DNA of 64,000 nucleotides, from contig NZ_JALKAQ010000013.1 of NCBI RefSeq assembly GCF_023016065.1, positions 38,596 to 102,595 of the forward strand. The letters run 5' to 3'. The notes below the pieces were generated by a model. It saw only the letters and a program-made list of their open reading frames with translations. It was not told the DNA's origin and searched no databases. This document shows, piece after piece, positions 18,315-26,554 of this stretch (position 1 is the first letter of the stretch; every line of letters starts with the position of its first letter). The DNA is from Marinobacter sp. S0848L. GTDB lineage: Bacteria > Pseudomonadota > Gammaproteobacteria > Pseudomonadales > Oleiphilaceae. A program made the position numbers and the translations under genes.

Positions 18315-18356
18315 ATTATACAGTAGAGACATTCGCTCCCATGAGGATGCAGGGTT

Positions 18357-20321
18357 ATGGCAGGTATATCATCGTTAGGCGTTGGGTCTGGTGTTCTTAC
18401 ATCCGATCTTGTTGATCAGTTGGTGGCGGCGGAACGTAAGCCCACCGAGGTTCGGCTGGATCAGAAAACGGCACGTACTGAGGCTCTGATTTCTGCCTAT
18501 GGGAAACTTCGCAGTGCGGTAACGGAGCTTCGGTTGCCGATGCGACAGCTTGGCTCTGCGGACGCGATGAAGTCATTTTCTGCGACATCGTCGGGTAGCA
18601 ATATCGACGTGTCGGTAGATGCCGGAAAGGCGGCCCGTGGCTCTTACAGCCTTGATGTGGTTGCTCTTGCGGAAGCCCAAGCGCTGGCGAGTACCGAGAG
18701 CTACGCTGACCGAGATGCCACCAGTGTTGGCCGTGGCACCATTACGTTGCAGGTGGGTGATAAAACCACCGAAATCACCATCGATTCCAGTAACGATACC
18801 CTGCAAGGCTTGGCGAACGCGATTAATGATGCAGACGGTGGCGTTTCTGCAGGTGTGATTGATACCGGCAGCGGCTTTCGCCTGACGTTATCGGCGGATG
18901 AAACCGGTACAGCCAATGCGGTCAAAATTACCGCTACTGAGGAAGCCGGCGCGGAAGGGCTGGCGGGTTTTGCGTTTGATCCAGCAGATGCCGCGGGCAA
19001 CCCAAAGATGGAACAAACCATTGCCGCCGCCGATGCGCAGATGAAGATAAACGGTGTGCTGATTACCCGTTCCACCAATACCGTTGAAAACGTGGTGGAT
19101 GGGCTGACGTTCAATCTGACGGATGTGGGTAAATCCACCGTTAAGGTTGAGCAGGACACCGGTAAGGTTGCCGAGCGTGTTCAGGCGTTCGTGGATAAGT
19201 TCAACGAACTGCAGGGCACGATTCGGGAGCTTTCAACGTTCAACAGTGAAACTGGTCAAGGCAGTATCCTAACCGGCGACTCGACCGTTCGTAATATCCA
19301 AAACCAGCTGAAAAGCGTTTTAACGAATATTATCCCGGGGCTGGAAAACGCCAGTGTGCGCAGCTTGGCAGATGTGGGTATCGGTTCTGATTTCCGCACC
19401 GGTGAGCTGCAGTTTGATAGCCAGAAGTTCCAGCAGAAATTGTTAGAAAACCCGGATGATGTCACAGCGTTGTTTGCCGAGCAGGGCAGAACCACAGACT
19501 CCCAGGTGGAGTTCATCCGAAGTGGCTCGAACACTGTGCCGGGCGGTTACGATATTGATGTGACCCAGATGGCGACCCGAGGTAGCTTGAATTACAGCGT
19601 TCCGAATACTACGAATGCTATCCAGGTTCAGGCGGATAACAGTTTCACGTTCCAAGTGGATGGTGAAACAAGTGCAACGGTTTCCATCGCTGCGGGTGAC
19701 TACTCCGGTGCTGATTTTGCTGCGGCCATTCAGACTGCGCTGGCAGACAATCAGGCGCTGAGCGCGGCTGACCGTTCTGTTCAGGTAGCGTACGACTCTG
19801 CGGAAGGGCTTACGTTCACGTCGAACCGCTTTGGTAGTGATTCCAATGTTAGCCTGACGGCGCTTTCTAACGTAACAGGGTTAAGCACCAGTACCGGTGT
19901 TGCCGGGCAAGATGTTGAAGGCACGATCAATGGCCAGGCGGCCCAAGGCGATGGCCAGGTGCTGTATCTTGCGAACGATGCCAGTAATAAGGCAGCCGGC
20001 TTGCAGGTACGTATTACCGGCGGCGAAGTGGGTAGCCGTGGGGCGGTTAATTTTATTGAAGGTGTGAGTGAGCGGGCGGTGGATGCCATCACCAACATCC
20101 TGAGTGCCGAGGGCGCGCTAAGCTCCCGTACGGAATCGCTAAACCGGGATTTGGAGCGTATTCAGGAAGACCGCGTAAAGCTGGACTTGAAGATTGAAAG
20201 CTATCAAGCAAGGCTTGTGGCCCAGTTCAGCGCTGCCGACTCATTGATCGCACAGCTTAACAACACCCGAGATTACGTCTCGCAGCAGTTGGCCGCTTTG
20301 GCGCCCAATCAATCCGAGTAA
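18357..20321 (+). CDS. fliD: Flagellar filament cap protein FliD (hook-associated protein 2)
   Basis: The 654-residue product starts MAGISSLGVGSGVLTSDLVDQL, the typical FliD N-terminus. It has the FliD_N and FliD_C regions with a C-terminal coiled coil (RTESLNRDLERIQEDRVKLD, then ARLVAQFSAADSLIAQLN). It caps the growing filament and inserts flagellin subunits. At 654 residues it is longer than the roughly 470-residue enteric protein. The extra length lies in the central surface-exposed domains (about 390-560), which can carry adhesin functions in some species. FliS follows. Confidence 0.95.
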   Translation: MAGISSLGVGSGVLTSDLVDQLVAAERKPTEVRLDQKTARTEALISAYGKLRSAVTELRLPMRQLGSADAMKSFSATSSGSNIDVSVDAGKAARGSYSLDVVALAEAQALASTESYADRDATSVGRGTITLQVGDKTTEITIDSSNDTLQGLANAINDADGGVSAGVIDTGSGFRLTLSADETGTANAVKITATEEAGAEGLAGFAFDPADAAGNPKMEQTIAAADAQMKINGVLITRSTNTVENVVDGLTFNLTDVGKSTVKVEQDTGKVAERVQAFVDKFNELQGTIRELSTFNSETGQGSILTGDSTVRNIQNQLKSVLTNIIPGLENASVRSLADVGIGSDFRTGELQFDSQKFQQKLLENPDDVTALFAEQGRTTDSQVEFIRSGSNTVPGGYDIDVTQMATRGSLNYSVPNTTNAIQVQADNSFTFQVDGETSATVSIAAGDYSGADFAAAIQTALADNQALSAADRSVQVAYDSAEGLTFTSNRFGSDSNVSLTALSNVTGLSTSTGVAGQDVEGTINGQAAQGDGQVLYLANDASNKAAGLQVRITGGEVGSRGAVNFIEGVSERAVDAITNILSAEGALSSRTESLNRDLERIQEDRVKLDLKIESYQARLVAQFSAADSLIAQLNNTRDYVSQQLAALAPNQSE

Positions 20322-20341
20322 TTATACGATATTCAGAAAAG

Positions 20342-20360
20342 GGCCCTATGATTCAGGGCC
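20342..20360 (+). other. Intercistronic hairpin between fliD and fliS
   Basis: GGCCCT and AGGGCC pair across a 7-nt loop. There is no T tract. It probably marks an RNA processing or stabilising element within the operon. Confidence 0.5.
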
Positions 20361-20388
20361 AACCGGTTAACGGTTAAACGAGGTTTTT

Positions 20389-20790
20389 ATGAACGGTCTA
20401 CAAGCGTACCAACGTGTTAACACCCAAACCAGTATCACCGATGCTGACCCCCATAAGCTGATTCACCTGCTGTACAACGGTGCCATCGAGCGAATCAACA
20501 TGGCCAAGGCCCGGATGCAGGCCAAAGATTACGCCGGTAAGGGCCAGCTAATCGGTAAAGCCATCGAAATCATTGGTGGCCTAAAAAGCTTCCTAGACTT
20601 TGAAAAGGGTGGTGAGTTAGCAACCCGTCTTGAAGCGCTGTACGACTACATGGAACGCACGCTCCTGGAAGCCAGCGCCAAGAACGACATGGCCAAACTG
20701 GACGAAGTGATCAGCCTTCTCCGCTCAATCAAAGAAGGCTGGGACGGCATCCGTGAAGAAGCCGTTATCCAAACCGCGCACGTTGGCTGA
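20389..20790 (+). CDS. fliS: Flagellin export chaperone FliS
   Basis: The 133-residue helical protein starts with GLQAYQRVNTQTSITDADPHKLIHLLYNGAI, the FliS signature. It binds the disordered C-terminus of flagellin in the cytosol, prevents early polymerisation and delivers it to the export gate. Its position after fliD is canonical. No fliT gene follows; argG begins after a REP-like hairpin, so the flagellar cluster ends here. It is preceded by ACGAGG. Confidence 0.95.
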   Translation: MNGLQAYQRVNTQTSITDADPHKLIHLLYNGAIERINMAKARMQAKDYAGKGQLIGKAIEIIGGLKSFLDFEKGGELATRLEALYDYMERTLLEASAKNDMAKLDEVISLLRSIKEGWDGIREEAVIQTAHVG

Positions 20791-20805
20791 TATCTGAATT
20801 TCACG

Positions 20806-20834
20806 TCACCCTCTCCCTTTGTGGGAGAGGGTGA
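20806..20834. repeat. REP-like inverted repeat between fliS and argG
   Basis: TCACCCTCTCCC pairs perfectly with GGGAGAGGGTGA across TTTGT, a 12-bp stem. Hairpins of this CCCTCTCCC type are common intergenic repeats in gammaproteobacteria. There is no T tract, so it is more likely a repeat or 3'-end stabiliser than a classical terminator. Confidence 0.65.
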
Positions 20835-20925
20835 GTGCACCTCCCAATAGCCAACTCCCCCGCCATCCCGTACAATATGCCCCTTCTTTTTGTTACATCC
20901 ATTCTGTTCAGTCTGGAGCACAGAC

Positions 20926-22137
20926 ATGTCTGATATTAAAAAGGTGGTTCTGGCCTATTCCGGCGGCCTGGATACGTCCGTTATTGTTCGGTGGTTGCAG
21001 GATACTTACAACTGTGAGGTGGTTACCTTTACCGCCGACATCGGCCAAGGCGAGGAAGTAGAGCCGGCGCGTGCGAAGGCAGAAGCCTTGGGCGTTAAGG
21101 AAATTTACATCGAGGACCTGCGCGAAGAGTTTGTGCGCGATTACGTGTTCCCGATGTTCCGCGCAAACACCATCTATGAAGGCGAGTACCTGCTGGGTAC
21201 TTCTATTGCGCGCCCTCTGATCTCACGTCGTTTGATTGAGATCGCCAACGAAACCGGCGCCGATGCCATTTCTCACGGCGCGACCGGTAAGGGTAACGAC
21301 CAGGTGCGTTTCGAGCTGGGTGCTTACGCACTGAAGCCGGGTGTGAAGGTGATTGCACCGTGGCGTGAGTGGGATCTGAACTCCCGCGAGAAGCTGCTGA
21401 AGTACTGTGAAGAGCGCAACATTCCGGTTGAGATGAAGAAGGGCAAGAGCCCGTACTCCATGGATGCCAACCTGCTGCACATCTCTTACGAAGGCATGAA
21501 TCTGGAAGATCCTTGGGCGGAAGCCGAGGAAGATATGTGGCGTTGGAGTGTGTCTCCGGAATCGGCTCCGAACGAGCCGACTTACGTTGAGCTGACTTAC
21601 CGTAAGGGCGACATTGTTGCCATCGACGGTCAGGAAATGAAGGCGCATGAAGTTCTGGAAACGCTGAACAAGATGGCGGGTGCCAACGGCATTGGTCGTT
21701 TGGACATCGTTGAGAACCGTTACGTGGGCATGAAGTCCCGTGGCTGCTACGAAACACCGGGCGGCACGATCATGCTGCGTGCGCACCGTGCGATTGAGTC
21801 CATCACTCTGGATCGCGAAGTGGCGCACCTGAAAGACAGCCTGATGCCGCGTTACGCCGAAGTGATCTACAACGGTTACTGGTGGTCGCCTGAGCGTGAA
21901 GCCCTGCAGGCGCTGATCGACCAGACTCAGGAATACGTGAACGGTACCGTTCGCCTGAAGCTGTACAAAGGCAACGTAGACGTTGTTGGCCGTAAGTCTG
22001 ACGACTCTCTGTTCGACGAAACCATCGCGACCTTCGAAGAAGATCACGGTGCTTACGATCAGAAAGACGCAGAAGGCTTCATCAAGCTGAACGCGCTCCG
22101 GTTGCGTATTGCAGCCGGTAAAGGCCGCAAGCTCTGA
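20926..22137 (+). CDS. argG: Argininosuccinate synthase
   Basis: The 403-residue enzyme joins citrulline and aspartate with ATP to form argininosuccinate, the second-to-last step of arginine synthesis. The N-terminal ATP pyrophosphatase P-loop [10 protein letters not shown] is at residues 8-17, followed by the family segments [12 protein letters not shown] and [13 protein letters not shown]. Length is that of the short (bacterial/human) type. I chose ATG 20926 because GGAG lies seven bases upstream; in-frame codons further upstream lack family similarity. A strong terminator follows. Confidence 0.97.
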   Translation: MSDIKKVVLAYSGGLDTSVIVRWLQDTYNCEVVTFTADIGQGEEVEPARAKAEALGVKEIYIEDLREEFVRDYVFPMFRANTIYEGEYLLGTSIARPLISRRLIEIANETGADAISHGATGKGNDQVRFELGAYALKPGVKVIAPWREWDLNSREKLLKYCEERNIPVEMKKGKSPYSMDANLLHISYEGMNLEDPWAEAEEDMWRWSVSPESAPNEPTYVELTYRKGDIVAIDGQEMKAHEVLETLNKMAGANGIGRLDIVENRYVGMKSRGCYETPGGTIMLRAHRAIESITLDREVAHLKDSLMPRYAEVIYNGYWWSPEREALQALIDQTQEYVNGTVRLKLYKGNVDVVGRKSDDSLFDETIATFEEDHGAYDQKDAEGFIKLNALRLRIAAGKGRKL

Positions 22138-22154
22138 GAGCAGCCTTACTGAAT

Positions 22155-22188
22155 CCAAAACGCCCGGCACATTGCCGGGCGTTTTTGG
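22155..22188 (+). terminator. Terminator after argG
   Basis: CGCCCGGCA and TGCCGGGCG form a 9-bp stem with a 3-nt loop. It is flanked by CCAAAA and TTTTTGG, which lengthen the stem and supply the T tract. Confidence 0.93.
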
Positions 22189-22228
22189 TTATACTCTGCT
22201 GAAAACGCTAACAACCAAAGCCTGCGCC

Positions 22229-23251
22229 ATGACTCCGTTGGGAACCGCTTCTGTAGCCGCACTTCGTCAATACGTTCGTTTCGCCGATGCCAACTCGATG
22301 ACCGTGGCCGATTTGCTGCGCCAGTCCGGGCTGTCAGAGGATGTTTTGGAAAGTGATGACGGGCGTATCGATGGTGAGCAGTTTCAAACTTTCCTGCATT
22401 TGCTGGCCGAGCGTTCGGATAATCCCATTCTCGGCTTGGAAACGGGCGATTTCGTGCAGCCCGGTTCTTACAGTGTGCTGGGTTATATCACCATGAGTTG
22501 TGCCACCTTGGGCGAGGCCGTTACCCGCATTGCCCCCTATGAAAAATTGGTGGGTGACATGGGCACCACGCGTATGCACATGGTGGGGGGTACGGTTACG
22601 TTGGTGTGGCGCTGCAATTACACCGATCCCATCGTTCAGCCCCATGTGGTGGATAACGTGTTTGCGTCTTGGGTGAATTACGCCCGTTGGCTGGCGGACA
22701 CGAACGAGGCGTCACCGCATAGTGTGACCTTGCAACGACAGTCGCCGGGGCCGGAGCTGGAAGGCGAATACCATAAGCGCTGGGGGTGCCCGGTAGAATT
22801 CGGGGCAAAAGAAAATACCTTGTCGCTCAGTAAAGCACTTCTTTCCGAACGGTTGCGGCAGCCAGACCCGTTGCTTCGTAAAACGTTGGAAGCCCATGCT
22901 CTATCGCAGTTGGCCGAACTGGACACCGATACCGACCTGACCACCAAGGTGAAACAGGGTATTCAGCGGCAGCTGGCGCGAGGCATCACTCGGCAGGACC
23001 TGATTGCTGAAGATTTGGGGATGACCAGCCGAACCTTGCAGCGCAAGCTAAGCCAGGAAGGCGCTTCGTATCAGAAGTTGTTGGACGAGGTGCGCCAGCA
23101 GATGGCAGAAGATTACCTGCGCGATACTGAGATGAGCATACCGGACATTGCGTTGCGGCTTGGCTATAACGAAACCACGTCGTTTCATCGTAAGTTCAAG
23201 GCTGCGGCAGGGCAAACACCGGGGGAGTATCGAAAAGGTGTGACCCCATAA
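22229..23251 (+). CDS. AraC-family transcriptional regulator (Arabinose_bd-type N-domain)
   Basis: The 340-residue product has an N-terminal domain of the PF12625 kind (about residues 20-205, GLETGDFVQPGSYSVLGYITMSCATLGEA) and a C-terminal AraC/XylS double helix-turn-helix. The HTH segments are IAEDLGMTSRTLQRKLSQEG and IPDIALRLGYNETTSFHRKF, with a typical PGEYR end. Such regulators (OruR/ArgR-like and others) usually sense small metabolites. The neighbouring argG raises the idea of amino-acid control, but the target is unknown. The ATG 22229 start gives the usual length. Confidence 0.88.
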   Translation: MTPLGTASVAALRQYVRFADANSMTVADLLRQSGLSEDVLESDDGRIDGEQFQTFLHLLAERSDNPILGLETGDFVQPGSYSVLGYITMSCATLGEAVTRIAPYEKLVGDMGTTRMHMVGGTVTLVWRCNYTDPIVQPHVVDNVFASWVNYARWLADTNEASPHSVTLQRQSPGPELEGEYHKRWGCPVEFGAKENTLSLSKALLSERLRQPDPLLRKTLEAHALSQLAELDTDTDLTTKVKQGIQRQLARGITRQDLIAEDLGMTSRTLQRKLSQEGASYQKLLDEVRQQMAEDYLRDTEMSIPDIALRLGYNETTSFHRKFKAAAGQTPGEYRKGVTP

Positions 23252-23263
23252 AAAGAAAGCCAG

Positions 23264-23286
23264 CTCATCGGAGCCGGCTAAAATAT
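23264..23286 (-). terminator. Hairpin at the 3' side of the receiver-GGDEF gene
   Basis: On the minus strand AGCCGGCTC-CGAT-GAGCTGGCT (one G-U pair) runs into TTCTTTTT. It may end the minus-strand transcript from 24443, about 190 nt after its stop, and gives a weaker stop for the AraC gene. Confidence 0.6.
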
Positions 23287-23334
23287 TCGGAAAGAACGAA
23301 AGTGCCTGAAAAATTCGTTTATCCTGAGGGAGAG

Positions 23335-23381
23335 CACCCATACGGCGGCGGAGGTACTACACGGCTCCTCCGCCATGGGTG
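23335..23381. other. Two-part inverted repeat of unknown role
   Basis: CACCCAT pairs with ATGGGTG and, inside it, GGCGGAGG pairs with CCTCCGCC across a 12-nt loop; a 5-nt bulge lies on one side. No ORF covers it. It could be a structured RNA in the 3' region of the minus-strand gene or a small repeat. Apart from this and the terminator, the 220-bp gap 23252-23471 shows nothing else. Confidence 0.4.
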
Positions 23382-23471
23382 GGTACTGCTTGATCCCACA
23401 AATTTAGAATAGGGCTTTTCGAGCTTTCGGTCTGTTTGTGATGTGTGTCGCAGTGTTACTGAATGTATTTG

Positions 23472-24443
23472 CTACACACTTTCCCGTAATTCCGGTGTGG
23501 TTTCGGTAAAGCGCCGGGTTTCGTAGGCGTCCACCAAGCCTTGTACCGCAGCCCGTTCGACATCTTGGACCGTCGGTGTGCCGTCTTCTGCGCTCGCGCG
23601 GCACAGCACCATACCGGCTTCCACCGAAATATACCCGGCCGAGGTTTTCAGCGCCTTGTGATTGATGCCGTCGAAAATCCGGCGGAAGGCAGTGGTGGTG
23701 CAGTGATCGCTGTTGTGAAAATAAGACACGGTGGCAAACTGATTGTCACCCACACGGCACAGGGCGTCGATTGGGCGAATCAGCGTGTTCAGCCGGCGGG
23801 CGATGCCTATGCAAAGTTCGCTCATGATGCTGGGCGGGTGCTTGCGCTTCAGTTCCTGCCAATTACGAATGCCACACATCACGTAAGCAGTAGCGCCACC
23901 CCGGGATTCCGCGTGGCGCAGGGTTTTCTCCAGACGCTGGCGAGCATATTTCGCGTTACACAGGCCGGTTTCCAGATCAATGATGTTGTTGCTTTCCAGT
24001 TCCTGATTGTTCTCGACCAAGAGAGCGTTGGCGCGCAGCAGGGTGTTCTGGCGATCAGCCATGCGGTCTGCCGCAAAGATTCGGGGGATCAGCTGCTTGG
24101 TCATGTCCGATTTATAGATGAAGTCGTCTACGCCCCGGTCAAAAGCTTCTGATAGCGCTTCCACGCTTTCTTTGGCGGTCAGCAGCATAATGTAGGTGTA
24201 GTGGTTGTCGTGCTCGTCTTGCTGGCGTACGCGGTCGGCCAGTTCCAGGCCGTCCATTTCCGGCATTAGCCAGTCGGCAATGAGCACGCTGACTGGGCGT
24301 TCTTCCATAAGCTTCAGAGCCGCGGGCGCGTTGTTGGCTACGCGTATGTCGCGGTAACCGGCATTTCGCAAGGTGCGGCCGACCACCATACTGCTGAATT
24401 TGGCGTCATCTACTACGAGAATGGGTAGGTCGAGATTGGGCAT
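23472..24443 (-). CDS. Response regulator with a degenerate GGDEF-like output domain
   Basis: The 323-residue product has a receiver domain (ILVVDDAKFSSMVV, acidic pair D12/D13, likely phospho-Asp D57 in VLIADWLMPEMDG). A linker helix leads to a diguanylate-cyclase-like fold. The signature position reads RVGDNQF instead of RYGGDEF, so catalysis is unlikely. It may bind GTP or c-di-GMP, or act through protein contacts. It is divergent from yajQ, a c-di-GMP-binding family gene. ATG 24443 fits the receiver N-terminus; a longer ORF from 24521 adds residues without family similarity. Confidence 0.82.
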   Translation of the reverse strand: MPNLDLPILVVDDAKFSSMVVGRTLRNAGYRDIRVANNAPAALKLMEERPVSVLIADWLMPEMDGLELADRVRQQDEHDNHYTYIMLLTAKESVEALSEAFDRGVDDFIYKSDMTKQLIPRIFAADRMADRQNTLLRANALLVENNQELESNNIIDLETGLCNAKYARQRLEKTLRHAESRGGATAYVMCGIRNWQELKRKHPPSIMSELCIGIARRLNTLIRPIDALCRVGDNQFATVSYFHNSDHCTTTAFRRIFDGINHKALKTSAGYISVEAGMVLCRASAEDGTPTVQDVERAAVQGLVDAYETRRFTETTPELRESV

Positions 24444-24578
24444 TGTGTATCTACTTGTTACCAGGCCATTGTCAGATGCGATTAGTCGCCGCTCTTGGTA
24501 TGCTTTGGCGGTTTCTATCATCCGGAATTTAAAATGTCGCCCTAGTATACCCTCGGCGGCCTTTGGAGAATAACGACT

Positions 24579-25061
24579 ATGCCATCTTTTGATATTGTTT
24601 CAGAAATTGAAATGCACGAAGTGACCAACGCAGTGGACCAAGCCAAGCGCGATTTGGGCAACCGATGGGACTTCAAAAACGTGGAAGCCGGGATTGAGCT
24701 GGAAGACAAGCGCCTGACACTGAGCGCCGAGCAGGAGTTCCAGCTGGAGCAACTGGTGGAAATGATGCGGATGGCGTTCGCCAAGCGCAACATCGACAGC
24801 CGTGCGCTGGCGGAAGACGGCGAAAGCAAAGCCGGCAAGCTGGTGAAACAGCACTTCGCGCTGAAGCAGGGCATCGAAACGGATATGGCCAAGAAGATCG
24901 TGAAGATGATCAAGGATAAGAAAATGAAGGTGCAGGCCAGCATCCAGGGTGACAAGGTTCGGGTAACCGGCAAGAAACGTGACGACTTGCAGGAAGCCAT
25001 TGCCATGCTGCGTGAGGCAGAGCTGGATATTCCGCTGCAGTTTAATAACTTTCGCGATTGA
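24579..25061 (+). CDS. yajQ: YajQ family nucleotide/c-di-GMP-binding protein
   Basis: The 160-residue protein starts MPSFDIVSEIEMHEVTNAVD and contains RWDFKN and the C-terminal KVRVTGKKRDDLQEAIAMLR, typical of YajQ/DUF520. It has two ferredoxin-like halves. Family members bind c-di-GMP or tRNA and affect virulence gene expression in Xanthomonas and Pseudomonas. Which activity applies here is not known. The divergent receiver-GGDEF neighbour supports a signalling context. GGAGAATAACGACT precedes the ATG. Confidence 0.95.
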   Translation: MPSFDIVSEIEMHEVTNAVDQAKRDLGNRWDFKNVEAGIELEDKRLTLSAEQEFQLEQLVEMMRMAFAKRNIDSRALAEDGESKAGKLVKQHFALKQGIETDMAKKIVKMIKDKKMKVQASIQGDKVRVTGKKRDDLQEAIAMLREAELDIPLQFNNFRD

Positions 25062-25071
25062 TGAGTGCCAG

Positions 25072-25097
25072 GGCCGGGTCTGTGATTCCCGGCCTTT
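25072..25097 (+). terminator. Hairpin after yajQ
   Basis: GGCCGGG and CCCGGCC pair across a 9-nt loop, followed by TTTGATTTG. It is a moderate terminator that lies within 30 nt of the next gene's start region. Confidence 0.65.
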
Positions 25098-25122
25098 GAT
25101 TTGTGACTCAGGAGATTAACCT

Positions 25123-26493
25123 ATCCAACTCAGCTCCCTTCTGACCCTGCTCCGGGAATCTGTCTACACCTATACCCGCTGGCAGTCGATTGTCATGCTG
25201 TTTCTCGGGTTTTCCGCCGGGCTGCCTTTTCTGTTGGTGTTTTCGACGTTGAATGCTCGGCTTGCCGATGTGGGGGTGGAAACGGCCACCATCGGGTTTT
25301 TCAGCTGGCTGGGCATTACCTATTCCATCAAAGTGATCTGGGCGCCGGTGGTGGATCGGTTGAAATTGCCGCTGCTGGACAGGTTGTTTGGCAAACGGCG
25401 AAGTTGGATTTTATTGGCGCAGGCGGGTATTGCGCTGGGCTTATTCCTGATGGCCACCGTAGACCCGGTTAAAGCACCGGAAGTGATGGCCCTGTGCGGT
25501 TTGCTGGTGGCGTTTTCCTCGGCTACGCAGGATGTGGCGATTGATGCCTACCGCATTGAGATCGCGGAAGAACGGCTGCAGGCTGCTTTGGCGGGGACGT
25601 ACATATTTGGTTATCGGCTGGCGCTGCTGGTCGCTGGTGCCGGGGCGCTGTACCTGGCGGCGTTCTGGTCTTGGGAAGTGTCGTATCTGGTGATGGCAGC
25701 GCTGGTGGGTGTGGGTGCGTTAACGGTGCTGTTAGCGCGAGAGCCTGAAGTAAATCACTACGCTGCGGCGCAGGATATTGCCCACAAGATTGAAGAAGAA
25801 GCGAGTAAACGGACCCATTTGCCACCGCGGGTGGCTCGTTTCGTGGGTTGGTTTTATGCCGCCATTGCCGGGCCGTTTGTGGACTTCTTCCGCCGCTACA
25901 AGGAATTGGCGATTGCTATTTTGGTACTGGTGGCGGTTTACCGGATTTCCGACATCGCCATGGGCGTAATGGCCAATCCGTTCTACCTGAACTTTATGGG
26001 CTTCAGCAAAACCGAAGTGGCCGATGTGACTAAGGTGTTTGGCTTCCTGATGACCATTGTCGGTTCGTTAGTAGGCGGTGTGTTGGTGATGCGTTACGGC
26101 GTTCGGCGGATATTGCTGGCCGGTGCGGTGCTGACGGCCGCGACCAATTTGCTGTTTGTGTGGCTGGCCCAGAATCCGCCTGATCTTGTGACCTTGGCCG
26201 TGGTGGTCAGTGCCGACAACCTCAGCGGCGGCATTGCCAACGTGGCGCTGATTGCCTGGCTCTCCAGCATGACCAGCGCTTCCTTCACCGCAACTCAATA
26301 CGCGCTGTTCAGCTCGCTCATGACCTTGCCGGGCAAATTCCTCGGGGGCTTCTCCGGCATCGTAGTGGCCAACTTCGGCTACGCCGAGTTTTTCGCCGTG
26401 GCCGCTGCCATGGGCGTTCCTGCCATTCTTCTGGTGCTCTATCTCTTCAAACACGCCGCCCGCCTGGATGCCCTGGCCCCCTCCAAATCCTAA
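25123..26493 (+). CDS. ampG: AmpG-like muropeptide permease (MFS), non-standard start
   Basis: This is a 12-helix-type transporter resembling AmpG, which imports GlcNAc-anhydromuropeptides for cell-wall recycling and beta-lactamase induction. The family N-terminus (SLLTLLRESVYTYTRWQSIV before LFLGFSAGLPFLLVF) is encoded upstream of the first ATG (25195), yet no ATG, GTG or TTG exists between the in-frame stop at 25117 and that ATG. An ATC at 25123 lies eight bases after GGAG, the expected ribosome site. I give the start as this ATC; initiation at 25195 would drop the conserved cytoplasmic lead. A sequence error at one base is another explanation. Confidence 0.75.
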   Translation: MQLSSLLTLLRESVYTYTRWQSIVMLFLGFSAGLPFLLVFSTLNARLADVGVETATIGFFSWLGITYSIKVIWAPVVDRLKLPLLDRLFGKRRSWILLAQAGIALGLFLMATVDPVKAPEVMALCGLLVAFSSATQDVAIDAYRIEIAEERLQAALAGTYIFGYRLALLVAGAGALYLAAFWSWEVSYLVMAALVGVGALTVLLAREPEVNHYAAAQDIAHKIEEEASKRTHLPPRVARFVGWFYAAIAGPFVDFFRRYKELAIAILVLVAVYRISDIAMGVMANPFYLNFMGFSKTEVADVTKVFGFLMTIVGSLVGGVLVMRYGVRRILLAGAVLTAATNLLFVWLAQNPPDLVTLAVVVSADNLSGGIANVALIAWLSSMTSASFTATQYALFSSLMTLPGKFLGGFSGIVVANFGYAEFFAVAAAMGVPAILLVLYLFKHAARLDALAPSKS

Positions 26494-26496
26494 ACC

Positions 26497-26518
26497 GGGG
26501 TCAGATCCCCGAGCATTT
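26497..26518. repeat. GGGGTCAGACCCC-type repeat, single copy
   Basis: GGGGTCAGATCCCC followed by GAGCATTT. It shares the palindrome and the CATTT tail with the two copies at 28028-28083, so it is a member of the same short repeat family. Confidence 0.7.
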
Positions 26519-26535
26519 CGGCTGTCCAAAACTAT

Positions 26536-26553
26536 TGGGGGTTTGCCCCCATT
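26536..26553. terminator. Hairpin between convergent ampG and selO
   Basis: TGGGGG-TTTG-CCCCCA is a 6-bp stem followed on the plus strand by TTCT. It is likely shared by the two convergent genes. Confidence 0.6.
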
Positions 26554-26554
26554 C

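Noticed and set aside
21223..22170. 315-residue minus-strand ORF opposite argG
   Set aside because: Shadow of the highly biased codon use of argG; no domain features and no ribosome site.
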